A stretch of DNA of 64,000 nt from an uncultured Lachnospiraceae bacterium. Lineage in GTDB: Bacteria; Bacillota; Clostridia; Lachnospirales; Lachnospiraceae. The stretch spans positions 1 through 64,000 of the forward strand of contig CAJURU010000017.1 in NCBI GenBank assembly GCA_910588845.1, read 5' to 3'. Under the pieces are notes generated by a model. The model ran no database searches. It saw only the letters and a list, made by a program, of their open reading frames with translations, and was not told where the DNA came from. Both the position numbers and the translations under genes were made by a program. Within the stretch, counting starts at the first letter, position 1. Every line of letters starts with the position of its first letter. This document shows, piece by piece, positions 45,564 through 53,491 of the stretch.

Positions 45564-46640
45564 ATGGGTCAGTCAGAACAATTGATTGATAAATTAGAAG
45601 AAACATCCCGGCTTACGGAGGAAGAGTGGATTTCCTTGATTGAAAACCGCAGCCAGGATACGGCGGAGTATCTATTTGAGAGAGCGCGCAAATGGCAGCA
45701 AACGTATTATGGCAAGCGGATTTATACGAGAGGGCTTATAGAATTCACCAACTATTGCCGGAATGATTGCTATTACTGCGGCATCCGCAGAAGCAACCGG
45801 AATGCGCAGCGTTACCGTTTGACAGAAGAACAAATTTTAGAATGCTGTCAGAACGGCTATGAGTTGGGATTTCGTACATTTGTACTGCAAGGCGGCGAGG
45901 ATGCGTGGTTTACGCAGGAGAAGTTAGAAGAAATTGTCCATGCAATCAGGGTAAATTATGAAGACTGTGCAATTACGCTTTCCCTGGGGGAACGTTCCAG
46001 GGAGAGTTACCGCCGTTTGTTTGAGGCTGGAGCGGACCGTTATCTGCTGCGGCATGAGACGGCAGATGAAGCGCATTACGCAAGTTTGCATCCGCCGGAA
46101 CTATCTGCGGCTCACAGGAAACAGTGCCTTTGGGATTTGAAGGAAATTGGTTACCAGACGGGCACCGGATTTATGGTGGGAAGTCCCGGGCAGACAGCAG
46201 CGCATTTAGCGAGAGACATGATGTTCATCCGCGAACTGGAACCTCATATGGTGGGCATTGGGCCTTTTGTTCCGCACCATGATACTCCCTTTGCTAAGGA
46301 AATGGGGGGAAGCGTGGAATTGACGCTATTTATGATTGGGCTATTGCGTCTTATGCTGCCCAAATTGCTTTTGCCTGCCACGACTGCGCTGGGCACGATT
46401 GATCCGCAAGGCAGGGAAAAAGGCATCTTAGCGGGGGCCAATGTCGTCATGCCCAACCTGTCCCCGACGTCTGTGCGCAAAAAGTATGAGCTCTATGATA
46501 ATAAAATCTGTACCGGGGATGAGGCCGCCGAGTGCCGAGCCTGCCTGAGCCGCAGGATGGAGAACATCGGCTATAAGCTGGTGATTGATAGAGGGGATAT
46601 TTGGCATGAGGAGGGACCCACGCAGTGGGAGGAGCCCTGA
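45564..46640 (+). CDS. hydE: [FeFe]-hydrogenase maturase HydE (radical SAM)
   Basis: A 358-residue radical SAM enzyme that takes part in building the organometallic H-cluster of [FeFe]-hydrogenase. The [4Fe-4S]-SAM cluster motif CX3CX2C is Cys65, Cys69 and Cys72 in NYCRNDCYYCG, followed by the HydE-typical IRRSNRNAQRYRLT. FVLQGGED (SAM-binding GGE-like motif), YLLRHETAD and MVGIGPFVPHHDTPF agree with HydE rather than biotin synthase. Length is normal. AGGAGG is directly downstream of a terminator hairpin. HydG follows after 169 bp; hydF and the hydrogenase itself are not in the window. Confidence 0.93.
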   Translation: MGQSEQLIDKLEETSRLTEEEWISLIENRSQDTAEYLFERARKWQQTYYGKRIYTRGLIEFTNYCRNDCYYCGIRRSNRNAQRYRLTEEQILECCQNGYELGFRTFVLQGGEDAWFTQEKLEEIVHAIRVNYEDCAITLSLGERSRESYRRLFEAGADRYLLRHETADEAHYASLHPPELSAAHRKQCLWDLKEIGYQTGTGFMVGSPGQTAAHLARDMMFIRELEPHMVGIGPFVPHHDTPFAKEMGGSVELTLFMIGLLRLMLPKLLLPATTALGTIDPQGREKGILAGANVVMPNLSPTSVRKKYELYDNKICTGDEAAECRACLSRRMENIGYKLVIDRGDIWHEEGPTQWEEP

Positions 46641-46701
46641 TGCCTCTTATCGGAGCCAAAGATATAAATTGGCATAAGGAGGGACCCGCGTAGTGGGAGG
46701 A
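46601..46701 (+). repeat. 68-bp-spaced duplication of the hydE 3' end
   Basis: The 33-nt block 46601-46633, coding for the end of HydE, recurs at 46669-46701 with three mismatches. The second copy lies after the stop codon and is not coding. Confidence 0.8.
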
Positions 46702-46765
46702 TGCCTTAGGTCTCCTGGAACAGCCGTTGACTTAAAGCGAAGCATTGGAGAGACCTGATGTCTTG

Positions 46766-46771
46766 TATAAT
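46766..46771 (+). promoter_or_regulatory. TATAAT box before hydG
   Basis: A perfect TATAAT lies 39 bp before the hydG start. No good -35 is seen at 17 bp, so hydG may have a weak promoter of its own or be read through from hydE. Confidence 0.35.
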
Positions 46772-46809
46772 GTAATCAAAGATTTTAAATGTAGTAGGAG
46801 GATAAAAAA

Positions 46810-48228
46810 ATGTACAATGTAATGTCACCGAAAGCAGAGGAGTTTATCAGCCATGAGGAAATTTTAGAATCACTCTCATATGCAGAAAAAAATAAAAATA
46901 ACCGGGAGCTGATAGATGAGATTCTCACAAAAGCGCGCGAGAAAAAAGGTATTTCCCATCGGGAGGCGGCCGTGCTTTTGGATTGTGAACTGGAAGACAA
47001 GAACCAGGAAATCTATGCGCTTGCAGAGCAGATTAAGAAGGATTTCTACGGAAACCGTATCGTTATGTTTGCGCCGCTGTATCTGTCAAATTACTGCGTC
47101 AATGGCTGCGAATATTGCCCATACCATGCCAGGAATAAGCATATTGCCAGGAAGAAACTGACGCAGGAAGAGATTATAAAGGAAGTTACGGCATTGCAGG
47201 ATATGGGCCACAAGCGTCTGGCATTGGAGGCCGGAGAAGATCCGGTCAATAATCCGATTGAATATATTTTGGAGTGCATCGAAACGATTTATGGGATTAA
47301 ACATAAAAATGGAGCCATACGCCGTGTCAATGTTAATATAGCGGCAACGACAGTGGAAAATTACCGGAAGTTAAAGGACGCCGGCATCGGCACCTATATT
47401 TTGTTCCAGGAGACGTATCATAAGGAATCTTATGAAAAACTGCATCCGACAGGACCGAAGCATGATTACGTATATCATACGGAGGCTATGGACCGTGCTA
47501 TGGACGGCGGCATTGATGACGTAGGTTTAGGCGTGCTGTTTGGATTGAACAATTATCGTTATGATTTTACGGGAATCCTCATGCATGCAGAACATTTGGA
47601 GGCATATAAGGGGGTGGGCCCGCATACGATCAGCGTGCCGCGTCTTCGCCGTGCAGATGATATTGACCCGGATGCGTTTGATAATGGCATTTCCGATGAG
47701 ATGTTTGCCAAGATTGTAGCGTGCATCCGCATTGCCGTACCGTATACGGGAATGATTGTATCGACTAGAGAGAGTCAGAAATGTCGGGAAAAGGTGCTTC
47801 ACCTGGGCATTTCCCAGATTAGCGGAGGATCTAAAACGAGTGTCGGCGGCTATGCAGAGCCGGAACCGGAAGAAGAGAATTCGGCACAGTTTGACGTCAG
47901 CGATAACCGTACGTTGGATGAGGTGGTGCGGTGGCTGATGGAGATGGACTATGTGCCCAGCTTTTGTACGGCATGTTATCGGGAGGGCAGGACGGGCGAC
48001 CGTTTCATGACCTTGTTAAAGAGCGGGCAGATTGTGAATTGCTGTCATCCCAATGCATTGATGACCTTAAAGGAATACCTTGAAGACTATGCATCGGAAA
48101 AGACCAGGGAAATTGGTGATAAACTCATCGAAAAGGAGCTTGACGTTATCACGAACCCTAAGGTAAAAGATAAAGTGAAGGAGTATCTTGCCAATATCCA
48201 CAGCGGAGAGAGGGATTTTCGTTTCTAA
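46810..48228 (+). CDS. hydG: [FeFe]-hydrogenase maturase HydG (tyrosine lyase)
   Basis: A 472-residue radical SAM enzyme that cleaves tyrosine to p-cresol and dehydroglycine and turns the latter into the CO and cyanide ligands of the H-cluster. The N-terminal cluster motif CX3CX2C is Cys96, Cys100 and Cys103 in NYCVNGCEYCPYH. The C-terminal auxiliary-cluster motif CX2CX22C is Cys386, Cys389 and Cys412 (CTACYREGRTGDRFM ... NCCHPNA), exactly as in HydG and absent from ThiH. GTAGGAGG precedes the ATG. It probably forms a maturation unit with hydE. Confidence 0.95.
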   Translation: MYNVMSPKAEEFISHEEILESLSYAEKNKNNRELIDEILTKAREKKGISHREAAVLLDCELEDKNQEIYALAEQIKKDFYGNRIVMFAPLYLSNYCVNGCEYCPYHARNKHIARKKLTQEEIIKEVTALQDMGHKRLALEAGEDPVNNPIEYILECIETIYGIKHKNGAIRRVNVNIAATTVENYRKLKDAGIGTYILFQETYHKESYEKLHPTGPKHDYVYHTEAMDRAMDGGIDDVGLGVLFGLNNYRYDFTGILMHAEHLEAYKGVGPHTISVPRLRRADDIDPDAFDNGISDEMFAKIVACIRIAVPYTGMIVSTRESQKCREKVLHLGISQISGGSKTSVGGYAEPEPEEENSAQFDVSDNRTLDEVVRWLMEMDYVPSFCTACYREGRTGDRFMTLLKSGQIVNCCHPNALMTLKEYLEDYASEKTREIGDKLIEKELDVITNPKVKDKVKEYLANIHSGERDFRF

Positions 48229-48262
48229 TGTTTTGTTTCGACCTTTTGCTCTATCTTTTTTC

Positions 48263-48291
48263 TTGATATGTTGGTAGTCATTGGATATAAT
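48263..48291 (+). promoter_or_regulatory. consensus sigma-A promoter of the coiled-coil protein gene
   Basis: TTGATA (48263-48268), 17-bp spacer, TATAAT (48286-48291). The leader to the ATG at 48328 is about 30 nt. Confidence 0.75.
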
Positions 48292-48327
48292 AGAGAATGA
48301 CACAGTGAAAGATCAGGGGAAAAGACC

Positions 48328-49431
48328 ATGAGCCTACAGGATAAGATGGAGCAGATTTTAAAAAATATTCATCTCCTTTTTTCTGAGAGCAAACCATACG
48401 ATGAGGATGGGGAATGGATTATAGTAAAAAAGGAAAGTGTCTTTGAACAGCTGGAGCAATTGAATCTGGCTGTTTATGAGATGATGGATATGTATGAGAT
48501 GACGAACCAGAAACACCAGCTTGCACAACGCCGGTGTGAGAAGCGCGGCGAGGAGATTATTCAGAAAGCAAGCCGCCATGCAGATGATATTTATGCCGCG
48601 TCCATTATGTATACGGATGATGCCATCAACCGAATTTGCCATATTATGGAGGACGCCAATGATTCCGTACGCAAGATTTTTCGCGGGCTCAACAATGAGA
48701 TGGAGCAGGAACGCGAGAGAGTGCGCCGCAATCAGTTAGAGCTGACGAGCCAGCTACAGGATTTTGCTGATACCAACAAGTATATCAAGATGATAGAGGA
48801 AATCAATAAGAAGCTGGAACGCGAGCGGTTGGAGGAGGCCAAGGCACAGAAGGAAAAACGTATACAGAACGAAGGAAAATCTTACTCCAGCGTGCAGCCG
48901 GAAATTCGTGTAAATGAAGCGTATTTGGAGCGGATGGAAAAGAATTACAATTTGACGCCATTGGAGGTCAATGCCAGAAAGGAAGAGGAAGAAAGCCTTG
49001 CGCGCGTGACGGGTAAGGAGTTTGCGGAAAGCTTGCGCCGCCGGGCGGCAAAGAATAGAGAGCAGTCTTTACAGATTGAAGATATGTCGGAGAATTTGGC
49101 AACTGTTGCGCAGACAGAACATGCGGGAGAATCTTCTTCGGTGGAAGAGGAGTTTGCTTCGCTGCCGCAGATAGAACTCGAGGACGTCATGTTGGATGAA
49201 GAGATTGCCGGCATGGTGCAGGCTGAATCTTTGGCAGGGAATATGGCAGAAAGGGAATTTGCGGGTACTCCCCTGGGAGATGGGCAAGAAGAGGCAGATT
49301 TTAAAGAAGTTCCTGAGATCCGTGTAGATTTAGATGCAGAATATTTTAAATGGAAAGAGGAGGGCAGTAATGAGAAAGCTGCCAGCCCGCAGAGAAAGGG
49401 CCTAAAATCCCTCTTTGGAAAGAAGTCGTAA
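48328..49431 (+). CDS. cytoplasmic coiled-coil protein of unknown function
   Basis: A 367-residue charged protein with no signal peptide or membrane segment. Residues about 25-185 are predicted to be long helices of coiled-coil type (KHQLAQRRCEKRGEEIIQKA, EMEQERERVRRNQLELTSQL, KLERERLEEAKAQKEK). Residues 225-345 are acidic and low in complexity. The end, KGLKSLFGKKS, is a short basic tail. The arrangement loosely recalls DivIVA or ATPase stalk subunits, but I see no firm family match. The gene has its own strong promoter and terminator, so it is a single-gene unit. Confidence 0.65.
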   Translation: MSLQDKMEQILKNIHLLFSESKPYDEDGEWIIVKKESVFEQLEQLNLAVYEMMDMYEMTNQKHQLAQRRCEKRGEEIIQKASRHADDIYAASIMYTDDAINRICHIMEDANDSVRKIFRGLNNEMEQERERVRRNQLELTSQLQDFADTNKYIKMIEEINKKLERERLEEAKAQKEKRIQNEGKSYSSVQPEIRVNEAYLERMEKNYNLTPLEVNARKEEEESLARVTGKEFAESLRRRAAKNREQSLQIEDMSENLATVAQTEHAGESSSVEEEFASLPQIELEDVMLDEEIAGMVQAESLAGNMAEREFAGTPLGDGQEEADFKEVPEIRVDLDAEYFKWKEEGSNEKAASPQRKGLKSLFGKKS

Positions 49432-49441
49432 GATTAGACAG

Positions 49442-49479
49442 GCACCTGCCGCATAGATATCTGTGGCAGGTGTTCTTTA
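49442..49479 (+). terminator. intrinsic terminator of the coiled-coil protein gene
   Basis: cacctgccgca (49443-49453) pairs with tgtggcaggtg (49462-49472), one wobble, followed by ttcttt. Confidence 0.75.
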
Positions 49480-49581
49480 TATAAAAACTTTTTGATGGTT
49501 TATAAATACGAGTAATCCCATAAAATAATCCTTATTTTAGAAAATCTTAATAATTTTCCCGACAGTAACTTAACAATCAGC

Positions 49582-49590
49582 TGATACAAT
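49582..49590 (+). promoter_or_regulatory. extended -10 promoter of the second two-component system
   Basis: TGATACAAT is a TGnTACAAT extended -10, 41 bp before the regulator ATG at 49631. No consensus -35 is seen. Confidence 0.45.
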
Positions 49591-49630
49591 GTATTTCAGC
49601 GGAGTTGTGTGGGAGGAGAGAGGTGAAGAG

Positions 49631-50329
49631 ATGAAAAATATTTTAGTTTGTGATGACGACAAGGAAATTGTGGACGCCATAGAAATTTATTTGCAGCAGG
49701 AGGGTTACCATATTCTCAAGGCTTACGACGGGGAACAAGCGTTGGAGGTGTTGGGGAATCAGGAGATTCATCTTTTGATCATAGATGTGATGATGCCTAA
49801 GCTTGACGGAATCCGCGCCACCCTCAAAATTAGGGAGGAGAGCAGCATTCCAATTATTATTTTGTCGGCCAAGTCTGAGGATGCGGACAAGATTCTGGGG
49901 TTGAATATCGGCGCGGACGATTATGTGACAAAACCTTTTAATCCGTTGGAATTAGTGGCGCGCGTGAAATCGCAGCTCAGGCGTTATACACAGCTTGGTA
50001 ACGTGGCGGAGAGCAATAACCGCATATATCGGGTGGGAGGACTGGTTATCAATGACGACTTGAAAGAGGTGGTTGTAGATGATGAGCCGGTGAAACTGAC
50101 GCCGATTGAGTACAATATTCTATTGCTGCTGGTGAAGAACCAGGGAAAAGTATTTTCTATCAACCAGATTTATGAAAGTATTTGGAATGAGGACGCTATT
50201 GGGGCGGACAATACAGTGGCGGTGCATATCCGCCATATACGGGAAAAGATTGAGATTAACCCCAAGGAGCCGAGATATCTGAAAGTAGTCTGGGGCGTAG
50301 GCTATAAGGTAGAAAAGTCAGTGAAATAA
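49631..50329 (+). CDS. OmpR/PhoB-type response regulator
   Basis: A 232-residue regulator. The receiver domain (1-118) has the acidic CDDD start, phospho-acceptor Asp52 in LLIIDVMMPKLDG and Lys in VTKPFNP. The C-terminal winged helix (about 132-230) has VKLTPIEYNILLLL and NTVAVHIRHIREKIE, with the end KVVWGVGYKVEK. I chose ATG 49631 behind AGAGGTGAAG; the ATG at 49589 would add 14 residues before a normal receiver start. The kinase starts 13 bp after its stop, so the two form one system. The output genes are unknown; many such pairs in Firmicutes respond to envelope stress. Confidence 0.92.
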   Translation: MKNILVCDDDKEIVDAIEIYLQQEGYHILKAYDGEQALEVLGNQEIHLLIIDVMMPKLDGIRATLKIREESSIPIIILSAKSEDADKILGLNIGADDYVTKPFNPLELVARVKSQLRRYTQLGNVAESNNRIYRVGGLVINDDLKEVVVDDEPVKLTPIEYNILLLLVKNQGKVFSINQIYESIWNEDAIGADNTVAVHIRHIREKIEINPKEPRYLKVVWGVGYKVEKSVK

Positions 50330-50342
50330 AGGCGGTGTAGAG

Positions 50343-53072
50343 GTGAAAAAGTGGCGTTATTCGGCCGGGATGAAGGCAGTAATTCTGGTGGCGCACCAGT
50401 GTCTGGTAATCGTTCTGTCCTTGTGCTTAATGGTACTGTTGATGCTGTTTGTGAAAAATATTTGGAATTTCAGCGAGAAAAGGGACATTCCCTATGAGGA
50501 TACAAGTTATTTTACGAATCAGTTTGAGACAATGTCCATAGACTTATTGGAATTTATTGATTTGCGAAGAAAGTTCGAGACGAACGGCTCTTATAATGCG
50601 GATAAGGAAGTGGATATCTGGCAGTATTATGATAATCAGGAGGTTACAGGAGATGTAAAGAAACGGAAGAATTTAGGTAAGCTGGCGTACCGTCTGGGGG
50701 ATTTGGCGGAATGGTCGAGGTATTATAATACGCAGCCTCTTGAATTTACGTCAGAGTGCTATCTTGATCATGGAATTCAACAAAATCTGAAAATTTTCCG
50801 AGACGGCGAGTCGGTGTTCAGTGAGGAGAAAGCGATTCACAGCCTGGAGGATCTTTCGCCTAGCCTCAGAGATAGGATTATTGAGGAAGTGGAGCATTAT
50901 TATGGCGGTTCCTACAGTACTTCCGAGGGGAGTGACGATTGGGCAGCTCTGCAGAATACAGATCAGCAGAAAACCATGACTGCCAGCAGCGTAAGCGCGC
51001 AGACTTCAGAAAATGAAACTGCGTATAGCAGCGCCCAAAAGGTCGGTGAAAGTGAAGCGGATAGCGACGTGCAGGGAGAGCAGATTATTGAGAAAGTATT
51101 AGGAGGAGAACTCTATGATTTGAATGAGGAAGAACTCCAATGGCTGCTGAATGACATGGATATGACATACAGCATGACGTCGTATTCTTTCAATTATATA
51201 GAAGAGGATTATCTGCCGATAGATGGTAATGGAATCTGGGAAATGTTTTTACAGGGAAAATGTTCGCTGGAGTATTTGCAGAATGCCTGTCAGGCTTTGG
51301 AGTACACGCTGGAAAATATTAATGATGAAATCAGCCGTTACCGCAAGGGGGCGGCTAACTATAACCAGGAAGCGGGAACGAGCAACATTTACTATTGGGT
51401 CGTCCGCGGCAGGGAAAGAAAGTTTTATACTAATATTAAGGACAGTATGGGAATGGATTTGCTGACCTTTGGTAAGAAAATTGGCAAATATATGATTTAC
51501 CGGGAAAGTGACGCGCACCTGGAAACAAATGTAGGAGATTTAGAGGAATTCTTCTATGAGCAGATTGAACCGAATTATGTCAATAAGGAAAATATTCTGT
51601 ATATTGGCGTAGATACATCATTTTCGCATGATGATAGTTTTAAAGAAGCAAAGCAGGAATATAGCCGCCTGCATCCCTGGATTAGGATTTGCCTGTGGGG
51701 AGCAGTGGCAAGCTTTCTTTTAGAGGGACTTTGTCTTATTTATTTGAGTATTGCAGCAGGGAAACGGGATGATTCAGGAGAGGTGCATTTGAATCTTGTT
51801 GATCGAATCCCTTCGGAGATTCTTTTTCTGTTTTCGTCCGTCTTTATTGTTGTATTTATATTTGGCCTGGGCAGTGTCTGGGAGGGATATGATGGCGGCG
51901 ATTTTGTCAGTTTGCTGTTTCTTTCGTGCGGAATTGTATTTTTGGGCGCGGCAATCCTGTTAATTTTCTATCTCAGCTTTATCCGGCGAATTCGTGCCGG
52001 CGTGCTGTGGCGCCACAGTATTATGCGCTGGTTTACGAATGGAATTGGATTGTTGTTTACCACAAGGAAATCCTGCACCAAGATGGTGGTTTGGTTCGCA
52101 CTGCACCTTCTCGCATGTCTGTGCATTCTGCCGATGATAAGCTTGGCTTATGACGGAATGATTCTTTCAACTGGAGCCGCGCTGTTTGCAATCCTCTGCG
52201 GCGTGGAGGCTGTGATAATTATTCGGGAGGGCGTACAGCGTAATAAGGTGATGGAAGGAATCAGTAAGATTTCTGAGGGTGATTTAGAGTATAAGATTGC
52301 GGAACAGGAATTAAGGGGAGACAATAAAAGACTCGCCCAGGCGGTCAATGCGATTGGGGAAGGTCTGCACCGCGCAGTGGATGAGAGTATGAAAAATGAG
52401 CGGTTACAGGCAGACTTGATCACCAATGTTTCGCATGATATCAAGACGCCGCTGACCTCGATTATCAATTACGTGGATTTGCTCAAGCGGGAGGATTTGC
52501 AGAACGAGCGGGCACAGAATTATATTAAGGTACTTGACAGTAAGTCACAGAGATTAAAGCAGCTTGCAGAGGATTTGGTGGAGGCGTCGAGAATCAGTTC
52601 CGGCAATATTAACCTTGAAATGGTGAGGATTAACCTGGTGGAACTGGTGCATCAGACAGAAGGAGAATTTGCGGAGCGGTTTGAAGAACGAGGCCTTACA
52701 GTAGTATCGAAACTGCCAGGCCAGCCGGTGGTCGTTCTGGCGGACGGCAGGCGGATTTGGCGTGTTTTGGAAAACCTCTACCAGAATGTGGCGAAATATG
52801 CTATGGAACATACCAGAGTATACGTGGATTTGCAGGCCGACGGGGAGAAGGTAATATTTTCCATTAAAAATATATCCAAATACCCGCTGAATATAGAGGC
52901 GGATGAGTTGACGGAGCGTTTTATCCGAGGGGACGTTTCAAGGAGCACGGAGGGCAGCGGGCTTGGCCTGTCGATTGCCCAGAACCTTACGACGCTGATG
53001 GGCGGCAATTTCCAAATTTACCTTGACGGTGATTTGTTTAAAGTAATGATTGAATTTCAGCAGGAGCAATGA
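50343..53072 (+). CDS. large multi-pass sensor histidine kinase
   Basis: A 909-residue membrane kinase. TM1 lies at about 12-38, followed by an extracellular region of about 400 residues, then about five more membrane helices between 447 and 631, a HAMP-like linker, a HisKA domain with phospho-accepting His698 in VSHDIKTPLTS, and a HATPase domain with N box LENLYQNVAKYA and G2 STEGSGLGLSI. The usual G1 DxGxG box is replaced by SIKNISKYP. This variant occurs in some Firmicutes kinases, so the protein need not be inactive. The start is GTG with an AGGCGGTG-type ribosome binding site; an ATG at 50373 is an alternative. Its partner is the regulator just upstream. Confidence 0.88.
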   Translation: MKKWRYSAGMKAVILVAHQCLVIVLSLCLMVLLMLFVKNIWNFSEKRDIPYEDTSYFTNQFETMSIDLLEFIDLRRKFETNGSYNADKEVDIWQYYDNQEVTGDVKKRKNLGKLAYRLGDLAEWSRYYNTQPLEFTSECYLDHGIQQNLKIFRDGESVFSEEKAIHSLEDLSPSLRDRIIEEVEHYYGGSYSTSEGSDDWAALQNTDQQKTMTASSVSAQTSENETAYSSAQKVGESEADSDVQGEQIIEKVLGGELYDLNEEELQWLLNDMDMTYSMTSYSFNYIEEDYLPIDGNGIWEMFLQGKCSLEYLQNACQALEYTLENINDEISRYRKGAANYNQEAGTSNIYYWVVRGRERKFYTNIKDSMGMDLLTFGKKIGKYMIYRESDAHLETNVGDLEEFFYEQIEPNYVNKENILYIGVDTSFSHDDSFKEAKQEYSRLHPWIRICLWGAVASFLLEGLCLIYLSIAAGKRDDSGEVHLNLVDRIPSEILFLFSSVFIVVFIFGLGSVWEGYDGGDFVSLLFLSCGIVFLGAAILLIFYLSFIRRIRAGVLWRHSIMRWFTNGIGLLFTTRKSCTKMVVWFALHLLACLCILPMISLAYDGMILSTGAALFAILCGVEAVIIIREGVQRNKVMEGISKISEGDLEYKIAEQELRGDNKRLAQAVNAIGEGLHRAVDESMKNERLQADLITNVSHDIKTPLTSIINYVDLLKREDLQNERAQNYIKVLDSKSQRLKQLAEDLVEASRISSGNINLEMVRINLVELVHQTEGEFAERFEERGLTVVSKLPGQPVVVLADGRRIWRVLENLYQNVAKYAMEHTRVYVDLQADGEKVIFSIKNISKYPLNIEADELTERFIRGDVSRSTEGSGLGLSIAQNLTTLMGGNFQIYLDGDLFKVMIEFQQEQ

Positions 53073-53159
53073 GCGGGCAGATATATAATGTTGTGTTATT
53101 GACGTGAATTTAATTTGTCCCAAAGGTGTCATAAAAAAGGAATTGAAAGGCTTACGTTA

Positions 53160-53285
53160 GTTCAAAAGGTTTACATTGCAACGCAATGTAAACAACATGC
53201 ACAAAAATTATCTTGGGAAGCTAGCTTCCCAGAATAATTTTTGTGCATTCTGTCTTTGCCGCTAAAGCGGCAAGACCTTTTGAAC
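53160..53285 (+). repeat. 126-bp structured palindromic element, copy 2
   Basis: Here the closing stem is perfect (gttcaaaagg with ccttttgaac). Inside are gtttacattgc/gcaatgtaaac with loop aac, a 52-nt central arm with core tgggaagctagcttccca, and ttgccgc/gcggcaa with loop taaa. Copy 1 carries C-G where this copy has A-T in the first hairpin, a compensatory change. It lies in the 419-bp gap between the kinase and the hydratase genes (53073-53491), which otherwise shows only AT-rich sequence. Confidence 0.8.
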
Positions 53286-53491
53286 CCAATAAACTATATG
53301 ACATTAATTAATACAGCAAAGCCACATTGTATTAATTATTTCAAATTGATAAATAGAAACAATATCATAAAAGTGCAACTTCCAAACCAAATTTGTCCTT
53401 GTATTTCCGTAACGGGCACATTATAATGGAGATTGCAAATGTTTTTCTAATAATGAAAGATTTTATAGCAGAAATTATAGGAGGCAGATAC

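Noticed and set aside
46810..48228. Thiazole biosynthesis enzyme ThiH
   Set aside because: The C-terminal CX2CX22C motif and the presence of hydE upstream identify HydG.
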